Part shown: positions 18,539 to 26,772 of the stretch, one piece after another
How the letters are laid out: each line of letters begins with the position of its first letter
Numbering within the stretch: the stretch's first letter is position 1
From: Clostridia bacterium
GTDB taxonomy: Bacteria > Bacillota > Clostridia > Christensenellales > Borkfalkiaceae
Direction of reading: 5' to 3'
NCBI GenBank assembly: GCA_017504165.1
Contig: JAFVRR010000009.1
Coordinates: 1-64,000, forward strand
DNA: 64,000 bases
The notes under the pieces: model-generated
Told to the model about the DNA's origin: nothing
Databases searched by the model: none
Seen by the model: the letters and a program-made list of their open reading frames with translations, nothing else
Program-made: the position numbers and the translations under genes

Positions 18539-19602
18539 TATTTGTTACCTCCGTTATTTACTTTTAAAATTGATTCTAATACTTGTTCAGGAGAAGGAAT
18601 CATACCGCCCGAACGATTGCATAAAGTTACAGGCGCTTTGCCGTTTACCGCTAAACGTACGTCTTCAATCATTTGACCCATAGAGAGTTCAACTGAAATA
18701 AAGCCTTTAACTTTATCGGCGTATTTTTCAAATACTTTAGTTGGGAAAGGCCATAAAGTGATAGGTCTAATTAAACCTACTTTTACGCCTTGCTTTCTAG
18801 CCTCGTCAATTGCGTTTTTAGCAACGCGTGACGCAATACCGAAAGCAGTTACGCAAACTTCTGCGTCTTCCATTAAGTATTCTTCGTACATAACTTCGTT
18901 TTCTTCGATAGTTTTATATCTTTCAAATCTTTCAAAGTTAGTTCTTTCAAGTTCTTCAGGTTTAAGATACAAAGAGTTTATGATATTGTGTTTTCTTTGC
19001 ATTTTAGTACCAGTTGCAGCCCAAGGTTTTTCAGGCATTGGCTTGACATCGAAGTCAAGAGAAACAGGTTCCATCATTTGACCTAAAGTACCGTCGGCTA
19101 AAATCATAGTAGTCATTCTATACTTGTCGGCAAGTTCAAAGCCTTTAACGGTAAGTTCCGCCATTTCTTGAACTGACGCTGGCGCGATTACAAGCATATG
19201 GAAATCGCCGTGCGCCCCACCTTTAGTCGCTTGGAAATAGTCTGATTGCGATGGTTGAATACCGCCAAGACCAGGTCCACCACGTTGTACGTTTACAACA
19301 AGCGCAGGAAGGTCTGCGCCCGCAAGGTACGATAAACCTTCGCCCTTTAACGAAATACCAGGGCTTGAAGAAGAAGTCATAACTCTTAAACCAGTTGACG
19401 CTACGCCGTATACCATGTTGATTGCGGCTACTTCACTTTCGGCTTGTAAGAAAGTTCCACCGATTTTAGGCATCTTTTTAGACATATACGCCGCAATTTC
19501 CGTTTGCGGTGTTATAGGATAGCCAAAGTAATGTCTACAACCTGCAATAATTGCTGCTTCGGCAATTGCTTCATTGCCTTTCATTAATACTTTATTTGCC
19601 AT
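18538..19602 (-). CDS. vorB: 2-oxoacid:ferredoxin oxidoreductase, alpha subunit
   Basis: 354 residues. [28 protein letters not shown] cannot be mistaken for anything but the N-terminal PYR domain of this family; shorter motifs are YPITPQTE and [13 protein letters not shown]. The ~350-residue length fits the alpha subunit of four-subunit VOR/KOR rather than the fused pyruvate enzyme. The aminotransferase IlvE in the same operon favours 2-ketoisovalerate and related branched substrates, although 2-oxoglutarate cannot be excluded by sequence. Confidence 0.87.
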   Translation of the reverse strand: MANKVLMKGNEAIAEAAIIAGCRHYFGYPITPQTEIAAYMSKKMPKIGGTFLQAESEVAAINMVYGVASTGLRVMTSSSSPGISLKGEGLSYLAGADLPALVVNVQRGGPGLGGIQPSQSDYFQATKGGAHGDFHMLVIAPASVQEMAELTVKGFELADKYRMTTMILADGTLGQMMEPVSLDFDVKPMPEKPWAATGTKMQRKHNIINSLYLKPEELERTNFERFERYKTIEENEVMYEEYLMEDAEVCVTAFGIASRVAKNAIDEARKQGVKVGLIRPITLWPFPTKVFEKYADKVKGFISVELSMGQMIEDVRLAVNGKAPVTLCNRSGGMIPSPEQVLESILKVNNGGNK

Positions 19603-19606
19603 ATTA

Positions 19607-19813
19607 TCACCTTTCTACCTTTATAATACAATCAGGGCACATAGTTGCACAAAATGCACAACCGATGCACGCTTCGGGATTTTTTGCTTCTACAGGGTGA
19701 TGACCCTTTAAATTTATTTTGTCTTGAGCAATTTGTAAAACGTTTTTAGGACAAACTTCTACGCAAAGTCCACAACCTTTACACTTGTCAGTTTTAAAAG
19801 TTAATACTGCCAT
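19607..19813 (-). CDS. vorD: 2-oxoacid:ferredoxin oxidoreductase, delta (4Fe-4S ferredoxin) subunit
   Basis: 68 residues with two CxxCxxCxxxC clusters: C11, C14, C17, C21 and C49, C52, C55, C59 (plus C62). It carries electrons between the TPP site and external ferredoxin. It is the first subunit gene of the VOR set, four bases before the alpha subunit, with a strong AAGGAG site. Confidence 0.9.
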   Translation of the reverse strand: MAVLTFKTDKCKGCGLCVEVCPKNVLQIAQDKINLKGHHPVEAKNPEACIGCAFCATMCPDCIIKVER

Positions 19814-19829
19814 AATTTTACTCTCCTTT

Positions 19830-20489
19830 TTATAATTTTTTTTGCATCGTAAGCGGATACAAATTTTCTATTTTACCTTTAAGTTTATCGTATAGCGTTT
19901 CGCTAACTGCGGTAAACACAAAAGGAAGATTTACTTTTTTGCTAAATTCTTTTACTATTTCCATCGAAGATAGAACGTCTTCTTCAGTAGTTTCTAATCC
20001 TAAATTAGAATTGTTAATAATTCCCGTAAACTTAAGTTTGCAAGCGTTTTCTATCTCGCTAAACACTTGGTAAATAGACTCTACGTCACGAGTTAACGGC
20101 CTAAACACGTTAACCACGCAATACATATCGTAATTATTAAGTTCTTTTATTTTAGGAACTAGTCTACCAAGCGCTAACGCCCCCCTCTCGTCCCCGCCTA
20201 CGTCTAGTATTGAATAAAGAGTATCGTCGTCAACGACGCTATACATTTCTTGCGGAAGCGCAGGAATATCTACGTTAGAGTTAGCATACGGCGAGCATAT
20301 TAGCCTAATGCCGTTTTCTTTAAATAATTCTTCGCTATCTTTAGTTCTGAAATAAGGGTTTACGATATCAATATCGGCAATTGCCACCCTTTCCACTTGC
20401 TTTTTTAGTTCAAGCGCAAAGTTGACGGCAATATTCGTTTTTCCGCTACCGTAATGCCCCGATAGTATAGTTATTTTTTTAAATTTCAT
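19830..20489 (-). CDS. P-loop ATPase (ParA/CobQ-like) leading the VOR operon
   Basis: 219 residues from the ATG at 20489; a GTG two codons upstream is also possible, and neither has a clear SD. HYGSGKTN is a Walker A motif and ADIDIVNPYFRTKD resembles the switch regions of ParA/MinD-like or nucleotide-delivery ATPases. Its target is unknown. It lies 16 bases upstream of the VOR ferredoxin subunit, which suggests a maturation or regulatory role for that complex, but this is inference from position only. Confidence 0.72.
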   Translation of the reverse strand: MKFKKITILSGHYGSGKTNIAVNFALELKKQVERVAIADIDIVNPYFRTKDSEELFKENGIRLICSPYANSNVDIPALPQEMYSVVDDDTLYSILDVGGDERGALALGRLVPKIKELNNYDMYCVVNVFRPLTRDVESIYQVFSEIENACKLKFTGIINNSNLGLETTEEDVLSSMEIVKEFSKKVNLPFVFTAVSETLYDKLKGKIENLYPLTMQKKL

Positions 20490-20557
20490 AATCACAATTA
20501 ATTTTTAATAAGAAACGAGTTAGGCTAGGCTCTACTACTTAAAATATAACACCTTTT

Positions 20558-20676
20558 AAAAGTGTAGAAGCAAGCAAGACAAGGCTCGCAAAGGTTTTGG
20601 GGTGAAATTAACCTTGTTGGTTATTGAAGTCCAAAACCAAAGCAGAAACGCAGTATTGCGACGCTTATACGCTTTT
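20558..20676. repeat. Intergenic hairpin repeat element (type A, copy 1)
   Basis: A 119-bp element bounded by AAAAGTGTAGAAGC and GCTTATACGCTTTT, imperfect inverted ends. Inside are the perfect arms GGTTTTGG (20593-20600) and CCAAAACC (20631-20638) and an AACC/GGTT tip. It sits between the Val-type ligase gene and the VOR operon. No convincing promoter was found in this gap, so the VOR genes may be read from the Val T-box. Confidence 0.75.
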
Positions 20677-20680
20677 AAAA

Positions 20681-22972
20681 TTATAACTTGTTTCTTTGAA
20701 TTTTACCACTTATAGTCTTAGGAAGTTCATCTCTAAATACTACTATTCTTGGATATTTATATGGAGCAGTATGCTCTTTTACGTAGTTTTGAATTTCCTT
20801 TTTAAGTTCTTCAGTTCCTTCAGTACCTTTTGTCAATACGATACTTGCCTTAACTACTTGACCACGAACTTCATCAGGTGCAGCGGATACACCACATTCT
20901 AATACGTATGGGAGTTCCATAATAACCGATTCGATTTCAAAAGGCCCGATTCTATAGCCAGATGACTTAATAACGTCGTCAACACGGCCAACGTACCAGA
21001 AGAATCCGTCTTCATCGCGCCACGCAGTATCGCCTGTATGGTAGTAGCCGTCGTGCCAAACTTCGTTAGTTCTTTCTTCGTCGCGATAGTAACCTTTAAA
21101 TAAACCGCAAGGGGCTTTGTCGCCAATTTTAACTACGATTTCGCCCGTTTCGCCGACTGCAACCGATTTGCCGTTATAATCTACAATATCTACGTCGTAA
21201 ATAGGCGCAGGTTTACCCATAGAACCGATTTTATGCGGAGCGCCAGTCATATTGCCGATAATCATAGTGCTTTCCGTTTGACCAAAGCCTTCCATAATTT
21301 GAAGTCCAGTTGCCTTTTCAAATTGACGGTAAACTTCAGGGTTTAACGCCTCGCCCGCCGTTGTCATATGCTTAATCGAAGATAAATCGTATTTAGAAAT
21401 GTCTTCTTTAATGAGCATTCTAAGCATTGTTGGTGGAGCGCAGAAAGTAGTAATTTTATGTTTTGCGAACATTGGTAAAATTTCGCTTGCGTCAAACCTA
21501 TCAAAGTCGTAAACGAAAATTGCCGCCTCGCAAAGCCATTGACCGTAAAGTTTACCCCACATTGCTTTTGCCCAGCCGGTATCGGAAATTGTAAAGTGAA
21601 GACCGTTAGGGTCAACGTTATGCCAATACTTAGCCGTGTGGAAATGACCGAGCGGATAAGTGTGAGAGTGAGATGCAATTTTAGGGTAGCCCGTAGTTCC
21701 CGAAGTAAAGAACATAAGCATTAAATCGTCACCGCACGCGGTATCTTCCGTTCTATCAAAATGAGTAGAGAAAAGTTTATATTCTTCATCGTAAGAATGC
21801 CATCCTTCACGAATGCCGTTTACCGTAATTTTATTAACAACCGTAGGACAATCTGCAAGCACCGTTTCAATACGCTCTGGAATATTATCATCAACTGTAC
21901 AAATTACCGTAGAAACGCCCGCAGCGTTAAAGCGGTATTCGAAATCGTGAGGTTGAAGTTGGTTGGTTGCAGGAATTGCAATTGCGCCAAGTTTGTTAAG
22001 GCCGAGCATTGCAAACCAGTATTGATAGTGGCGTTTTAATACAAGTAATACCCTATCGCCCTTTTTAATACCTAAAGACTTAAAGTAGTTAGCCGAACGG
22101 TTAGATTCTTTCTTAATATCTTTAAAAGTAAACCTTCTTTCCGTTTTATCTTTAGAAATATGGAGCATTGCCATCTTATCAGGGTCTTTTTCGGCAATTT
22201 TATCCATTACGTCGAAAGCAAAGTTGAATTTGTCGTAATTCTTAAACTCAATTTTAGTAGGAGTTTTGTTCTCGTTTAAAGTAACGTCAACGTAATTTTT
22301 GTAAATTCTAGACTTTTTGCCGTCGTCAATAACTTTTGACTTGCTCTCGATAATCTTAGAAGGCTCAATCCCAGGAATAGGCTCGCCCGTTGGGTTTAAT
22401 ACGATAGCGTAGAATACGCAATCTTTACCGCCTACCGCCCTTAAGCCGTGTGGCGCTTCAGAGTTATAGTAAATGCTATCGCCAGGTCCTAAAGTTTCTT
22501 GGTGGTTACCGACTTGAACTAATAAGTTACCTTCAATAATAATATCGCATTCTTGACCTTCGTGAGTAGTAAGTTCCATAGGTTTAGATTGTTCTTCTTC
22601 CGAATACTTACTAACAACGTAAAGTGGATCTGCAATTCTTGACTTAAAAGAACTTGCCAAACTAAAATAAGTCATACCGTGAGCGTTGCCGACGTTTTGA
22701 CCGTTGCCGCGCCTAGTCACCGTATACGATTTAAGTTTAGGGCTATGACCTTCGATAATATCCGTAACGTCAACGTTGAACGCGTTAGCGCAACGGTAGA
22801 TAAAAGCAAAGTTAAGGTCGCTTAAACCCGATTCGCATTTTATATATTGTTCTTCGGTAATACCCGTCTTTTCCGCCATAACGGCAGTAGAAAGATTTTC
22901 TATGTGCCTAAGTTCGCGTATTCTCGATGCCATTTCCTTGATTTTTAAATCAAGTTCTAAATTATTGTTCAT
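20681..22972 (-). CDS. HTH-cupin-acyl-CoA ligase fusion (Val T-box controlled)
   Basis: 763 residues from the ATG at 22972, which is preceded by GCGAGGG. The frame continues upstream into the T-box terminator, so the longer start is rejected. Three domains follow: an XRE-type HTH (about 15-72), a cupin (about 112-195, with H137 and H175) and an AMP-forming acyl-CoA ligase (about 245-763; TSGTTGYPK at 423-431, GFGQTE, HTGDTAWRDEDG, catalytic Lys in SGKIQRNKL). The ligase is closest to the acetyl/medium-chain type. HTH-cupin pairs usually form stand-alone regulators; here one is fused to an enzyme. Isobutyrate is the inferred substrate, from the Val T-box and the VOR-ilvE genes downstream. Confidence 0.85.
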   Translation of the reverse strand: MNNNLELDLKIKEMASRIRELRHIENLSTAVMAEKTGITEEQYIKCESGLSDLNFAFIYRCANAFNVDVTDIIEGHSPKLKSYTVTRRGNGQNVGNAHGMTYFSLASSFKSRIADPLYVVSKYSEEEQSKPMELTTHEGQECDIIIEGNLLVQVGNHQETLGPGDSIYYNSEAPHGLRAVGGKDCVFYAIVLNPTGEPIPGIEPSKIIESKSKVIDDGKKSRIYKNYVDVTLNENKTPTKIEFKNYDKFNFAFDVMDKIAEKDPDKMAMLHISKDKTERRFTFKDIKKESNRSANYFKSLGIKKGDRVLLVLKRHYQYWFAMLGLNKLGAIAIPATNQLQPHDFEYRFNAAGVSTVICTVDDNIPERIETVLADCPTVVNKITVNGIREGWHSYDEEYKLFSTHFDRTEDTACGDDLMLMFFTSGTTGYPKIASHSHTYPLGHFHTAKYWHNVDPNGLHFTISDTGWAKAMWGKLYGQWLCEAAIFVYDFDRFDASEILPMFAKHKITTFCAPPTMLRMLIKEDISKYDLSSIKHMTTAGEALNPEVYRQFEKATGLQIMEGFGQTESTMIIGNMTGAPHKIGSMGKPAPIYDVDIVDYNGKSVAVGETGEIVVKIGDKAPCGLFKGYYRDEERTNEVWHDGYYHTGDTAWRDEDGFFWYVGRVDDVIKSSGYRIGPFEIESVIMELPYVLECGVSAAPDEVRGQVVKASIVLTKGTEGTEELKKEIQNYVKEHTAPYKYPRIVVFRDELPKTISGKIQRNKL

Positions 22973-22997
22973 TATACCCTCGCTTTCTCTGGTAAAC

Positions 22998-23270
22998 AAA
23001 AAACTCGCCCCAAAGATAAAATACTTTGAGACGAGCCTAATATACTTTAAGCACGCGGTACCACTCAAATTGCAGTAAACTGCCACTCCAGGTCTAACAA
23101 CCCTTATACACTTACGCAGTAGCGCGGGGAAGGTCTACACTCTTAAAAAGATTTCTTCTTCCCAGCTCGGAAACTACAACTTTAAATACGCCATAACGGT
23201 TTTCACCACACCACCGCTTCTCTAAACTGACTGAATATTTAAAGCCCTTTTCGTCACAGCCTTTATTTTT
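22998..23270 (-). promoter_or_regulatory. T-box leader, valine specifier (GTA)
   Basis: Minus-strand T-box sequence GAGTGGTACCGC at 23055-23066. The terminator has arms at 23004-23015 and 23024-23035 and a U-run at 22998-23003. In Stem I the specifier is read at the position four bases before CCGAGC, as in the other T-boxes here. This gives GTA (Val) at 23175-23177. The shifted reading GTT would also be Val. Confidence 0.82.
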
Positions 23271-23274
23271 TAAT

Positions 23275-23303
23275 ATTTTATCAAAAAAATATTTATATGT
23301 CAA
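23275..23303 (-). promoter_or_regulatory. Promoter of the Val T-box transcript
   Basis: Minus-strand TTGACA (23298-23303), 17-base spacer, TAAAAT (23275-23280), directly upstream of Stem I. Confidence 0.72.
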
Positions 23304-23414
23304 ACGTTTTTGAATATAATTTTGTTTCTGAAAGAAAGGAACTAGAAACAAGTTAGACTAGGCTTTATATTTCTAACCAATCTACTTTTAAATTTGTTTC
23401 AGTAAGAAACGAGT

Positions 23415-23659
23415 TAGAAACGAGTTGGGCTAGGCTTTAAATTTGCTAAACTTTACTTTAGTTATTTTAAAGTACCCATTTAAAGACATAGTAACAAGTT
23501 AGGCGAGGCTCTACTACTTAAAATAGAACACCTTTTAAAAGTGTAGAAGCAAGAAACGAACTAGAAACGAGTTGGGCTAGGCTTTAAATTTGCTAAACTT
23601 TACTTTAGTTATTTCAAAGTGCCCATTTAAAGACATAGTAACAAGTTAGGCGAGGCTCT
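23415..23659. repeat. Two 98-bp direct repeats with a type A half-element between them
   Basis: Copies at 23415-23512 and 23562-23659 (147-bp period) differ at about two positions. The spacer holds the left end of the type A hairpin (CCTTTTAAAAGTGTAGAAGC), without its right arm. Both copies carry the GTTAGGCGAGGCTC segment also found beside the element at 20.5 kb. The 23304-23414 stretch between them and the Val promoter shows nothing else. Confidence 0.8.
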
Positions 23660-23662
23660 TGG

Positions 23663-23710
23663 GATTTTGTGGACGAGATAGAACTTGCCGTTCATCGAGG
23701 TCACAAAATC
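23663..23710. repeat. Hairpin downstream of the Ile-type ligase gene
   Basis: Perfect 9-bp arms GATTTTGTG (23663-23671) and CACAAAATC (23702-23710), with a smaller GAAC/GTTC hairpin inside. It stands at the same place relative to its gene as the type A element after the paralogous ligase. No U-run follows, so it is not an ordinary terminator. Confidence 0.6.
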
Positions 23711-23750
23711 ACAAAGAAACAATGCATAACGCCGTTAATATGGCTTTAAA

Positions 23751-26018
23751 TTATAACTTGTTTCGTTGTATCTTTCCACTAATAGTCTTAGGAAGTTCAT
23801 CCCTAAATACTACTATTCTTGGATATTTATATGGAGCAGTATGCTCTTTTACGTAGTTTTGAATTTCCTTTTTAAGTTCTTCAGTTCCTTCAGTACCCTT
23901 TGTCAATACGATACTTGCTTTAACTACTTGACCACGAACTTCGTCAGGTGCGGCTGAAACACCGCATTCTAATACGTAAGGGAGTTCCATAATAACTGAT
24001 TCAATTTCAAAAGGCCCAATTCTATAGCCGGACGACTTAATAACGTCGTCAACACGGCCAACGTACCAAAAATATCCGTCTTCATCGCGCCACGCAGTAT
24101 CGCCCGTATGGTAATAACCGTCGTGCCATGCCTCTTTAGTTTTTTCTTCATCGCGGTAATATCCTTTGAAGAGACCGCAAGGAACTTTTTTACTAGTTCT
24201 AATAACGATTTCGCCCACTTCACCGTTCGGCATAGATTTGCCGTCACTATCAACGACGTCTACGTCAAATTGAGGGCTTGCTTTACCCATTGCGCCGATT
24301 TTTGGAGTTGTGCCCACAAGGTTAGCAATAGCAAGCGTAGTTTCCGTTTGACCGAAGCCTTCCATAATTTCAAGACCTGTCGCGTCTTTAAATTGTTTGT
24401 GTACTTCTGGGTTCAACGCCTCACCCGCAGTTGTCATATGGTGAATTGAAGATAAGTCGAACTTAGATAAATCGCCACGTATAAGCATTCTGAGCATCGT
24501 TGGCGGAGCGCAGAAAGTAGTTATTTGATATTTTGCAAACATTGGAAGAATGTCGTTTTCGTCGAACTTGTCGAAATCGTAAACGAATACTGCCCCTTCA
24601 CAAAGCCATTGACCGTAGAGTTTACCCCAAAGCGATTTACCCCAGCCTGTATCTGAAATAGTTAAATGTAAACCGTCTCTTTCACAACAATGCCAATATT
24701 TAGCCGTTACGAAATGACCTAAAGCGTAAGTGTGCTTATGAGCAGCCATTTTAGGATTGCCCGTCGTTCCAGACGTAAAGAACATAAGAGCAGTATCATC
24801 ACCGCAAGAAGTGTTAACGTTGCGATAATAGTGTGCGCTATAAAGTTGATATTCCGTATCGAAATCTCTCCAACCTTCTTGTACCCCGCCTACCATTAAT
24901 AAAGTATCTACTTGAGGGCATTTTTTAGCGGCGCTTTCGGCGTATTTCCAAGTATCACCGTCGGCAGTACAAATAATAGCCTTTACACCCGCTGAGTTGT
25001 ATCTATATTCAAAATCGTGTTCTTTAAGTTGGTTGGTAGCAGGAATTGCAACTGCGCCGAGTTTATGAAGGGCTACCATTGCAAACCAAAATTGATAATG
25101 GCGTTTAAGTACGAGCATTACCTTGTCGCCCTTTTTAATGCCGATAGCGGTTAAGTAGTTTGCAACTTGGTTAGAGGCGCGCTTTATATCGTTAAAGGTA
25201 AAACGACGCTCAGTTTTGTTTTTATCTAAGTGGAGCATAGCAAGTTTGTTTGGATATTCCTTTGCAATTTGGTCTACTATATCAAAACCAAAGTTGAAAG
25301 TATCGGTATTTTTAAACTTGATGCTTTGAAGTTCGCCGTTTTCGTTTTCCGTAGCCTCAACAAACTTTTCGCAAACGAGTTTTTGCGAAGATTTCGCCGC
25401 CATAACGCTCTTTCTAACGACGGTTTCTTCCGTTTTTTCGCCAGACATAACTACGGCAACGAAAGTACAGTCTTTACCGTCAACGGCAATCATACCGTGT
25501 GGCGTTGAAGAGTTGTAGTAAATACTGTCGCCTTCGGATAAAATTTCAACGTGGTCGCCTACTTGAACTTTAAGTTTGCCCTTTAAGACAAGGTCGAATT
25601 CTTGTCCAGAGTGGGTAGTTAAGTGAATAGGTTTATTTTGTTGGCTTGCCGAATATTCGTAAGTAACGTAGTAAGGTTCGGCAAGTTTATCTTTAAATTT
25701 AGGGGCAAGGTTAGCGATATCTATACCGTCTTCTTTTGCCGTGCCTTGACCTTGACCTTTTCTAGTTACGGTATAGGTTGAAAGTTTTGCCGAACTACCC
25801 TCTAAAAGGTCTGTCATATCAACGCCGAATGCGAGCGCGCATTTATGTATAAAAGAGAAAGGAATGTCTACTTTTCCGCTCTCGTATTCTAAATATTTAG
25901 TTTCGTCAACGTCAGTTTTTTCAGTCATTTGAGAAACAGAAAAACCCATAATCTCACGCAACTCCTTAATTCGCGTTGCAATCTCCGATAACTGATTTAA
26001 AGTGTTGTTTGTGTTCAT
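23751..26018 (-). CDS. HTH-cupin-acyl-CoA ligase fusion (Ile T-box controlled)
   Basis: 755 residues and a paralogue of the ligase at 20681, with the same order: XRE HTH (about 15-72), cupin (about 110-192, H136 and H174) and an AMP-forming acyl-CoA ligase (TSGTTGNPK at 415-423). The last ~120 residues are essentially identical in the two proteins, while the HTH and cupin parts differ clearly, which points to recent gene conversion. The start is fixed by AAGGAGG nine bases upstream. The gene stands alone behind a T-box with an Ile specifier. 2-Methylbutyrate, the precursor of Ile by reductive carboxylation, is the inferred substrate. Confidence 0.86.
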   Translation of the reverse strand: MNTNNTLNQLSEIATRIKELREIMGFSVSQMTEKTDVDETKYLEYESGKVDIPFSFIHKCALAFGVDMTDLLEGSSAKLSTYTVTRKGQGQGTAKEDGIDIANLAPKFKDKLAEPYYVTYEYSASQQNKPIHLTTHSGQEFDLVLKGKLKVQVGDHVEILSEGDSIYYNSSTPHGMIAVDGKDCTFVAVVMSGEKTEETVVRKSVMAAKSSQKLVCEKFVEATENENGELQSIKFKNTDTFNFGFDIVDQIAKEYPNKLAMLHLDKNKTERRFTFNDIKRASNQVANYLTAIGIKKGDKVMLVLKRHYQFWFAMVALHKLGAVAIPATNQLKEHDFEYRYNSAGVKAIICTADGDTWKYAESAAKKCPQVDTLLMVGGVQEGWRDFDTEYQLYSAHYYRNVNTSCGDDTALMFFTSGTTGNPKMAAHKHTYALGHFVTAKYWHCCERDGLHLTISDTGWGKSLWGKLYGQWLCEGAVFVYDFDKFDENDILPMFAKYQITTFCAPPTMLRMLIRGDLSKFDLSSIHHMTTAGEALNPEVHKQFKDATGLEIMEGFGQTETTLAIANLVGTTPKIGAMGKASPQFDVDVVDSDGKSMPNGEVGEIVIRTSKKVPCGLFKGYYRDEEKTKEAWHDGYYHTGDTAWRDEDGYFWYVGRVDDVIKSSGYRIGPFEIESVIMELPYVLECGVSAAPDEVRGQVVKASIVLTKGTEGTEELKKEIQNYVKEHTAPYKYPRIVVFRDELPKTISGKIQRNKL

Positions 26019-26137
26019 GGTTGTATACCTCCTTAAATAATAATGATAAAATATTTTAAATTAACTTAGTTGATTTATTTTTTGAATTTTTTTATAAAAC
26101 AGTAAACGACGCCTAACGAAGTTTATACACTTTTAAA

Positions 26138-26400
26138 ATAAAAAAAGTCTCAAAACGATTTACGTTTTGAGACGGGTAATAACATACTCGCGGTACCACT
26201 CAAATTACCTAAAAATAGGTCACTCAGGATCTAACAATCCGTATACACTAACGTAGTAGCACGGAAACGCTTACTATAAATTCAGCCTTTCTGCTCGGAA
26301 GTGATAGGTTTACTCGAATTATCGTTATCGGCTTGCACCAAACGCCGACTCTCTATAAACTTTAAAACGAAACCGTCTTCGTCATAGCATTTATTAATTG
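26138..26400 (-). promoter_or_regulatory. T-box leader, isoleucine specifier (ATC)
   Basis: Minus-strand T-box sequence GAGTGGTACCGC (26190-26201). The terminator arms are GTCTCAAAACG (26147-26157) and CGTTTTGAGAC (26163-26173), followed by a seven-base U-run. Stem I has AGAGAG and the specifier ATC at 26303-26305, followed by ACTT. The same ATCACTT is at the specifier of the ileS T-box at 60.66 kb, which supports the assignment. Confidence 0.9.
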
Positions 26401-26405
26401 AGACG

Positions 26406-26434
26406 ATTATATACCAAAAAAAAACTGATGTCAA
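26406..26434 (-). promoter_or_regulatory. Consensus promoter of the Ile T-box transcript
   Basis: Minus-strand TTGACA (26429-26434), 17-base spacer, TATAAT (26406-26411): a perfect sigma-A promoter. It diverges from the SCIFF promoter about 55 bases away. Confidence 0.85.
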
Positions 26435-26487
26435 CTATTTTTTAGGGTTTAAAAAAATTTTTTTACAATTTTTAATTAATTAAAACG

Positions 26488-26516
26488 TTGACAATTTCGC
26501 CGTTTAGTAGTATGAT
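26488..26516 (+). promoter_or_regulatory. Promoter of the SCIFF operon
   Basis: TTGACA (26488-26493), 17-base spacer, TATGAT (26511-26516). The SCIFF start codon is 32 bases past the -10, with AAAGGAG at 26534-26540. Confidence 0.8.
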
Positions 26517-26548
26517 TATAAAAAAGAGTTTTAAAAGGAGATATTTCT

Positions 26549-26704
26549 ATGAAACATATTACTACTTTAAAGACAAGAAACCTTTGCGAAAGCGCTAAAC
26601 ACGGCGGTTGTGGTGAATGCCAAACTTCTTGCCAATCTGCTTGCAAAACAAGTTGTGGTATTGCTAACCAAAAATGCGAAAGCACTAAAAAAGAAAGCAA
26701 ATAA
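26549..26704 (+). CDS. scfA: SCIFF ranthipeptide precursor
   Basis: A 51-residue peptide. It begins MKHITTLKTRN and contains GGCGECQTSCQSACKTSC, the near-invariant core of SCIFF (six cysteines in forty-five residues) peptides of Clostridia. The six canonical cysteines are C21, C24, C28, C32, C36 and C43. A seventh, C13, lies in the leader. The radical SAM maturase gene follows 68 bases downstream. In this family the maturase installs thioether crosslinks between cysteines and other residues; proposed roles include signalling. The start has a clear RBS and promoter. Confidence 0.93.
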   Translation: MKHITTLKTRNLCESAKHGGCGECQTSCQSACKTSCGIANQKCESTKKESK

Positions 26705-26717
26705 TTATATAAAGGCA

Positions 26718-26753
26718 GGGTTGTCCAAACAGGCAACCCGTTTTTATTATTTT
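26718..26753 (+). terminator. Terminator-like hairpin between SCIFF precursor and maturase
   Basis: GGGTTGTC (26718-26725) pairs with GGCAACCC (26732-26739), followed by G and TTTTTATTATTTT. Since the maturase gene has no other visible promoter, this is probably a leaky terminator that keeps peptide mRNA above enzyme mRNA. Confidence 0.7.
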
Positions 26754-26772
26754 CTAATTTTATTTTACTATT

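Noticed and set aside
16171..20489. Pyruvate:ferredoxin oxidoreductase
   Set aside because: Subunit sizes, the split alpha/beta/gamma/delta genes and the ilvE partner fit VOR/KOR better than the fused clostridial pyruvate enzyme.
22973..23086. 38-codon upstream extension of the Val-type ligase
   Set aside because: It overlaps the T-box antiterminator and terminator; the ATG at 22972 begins the HTH domain.
23112..23351. 79-residue open frame on the minus strand upstream of the Val-type ligase
   Set aside because: It lies across the T-box Stem I and promoter; the residues have no protein character and the RNA explains the sequence.
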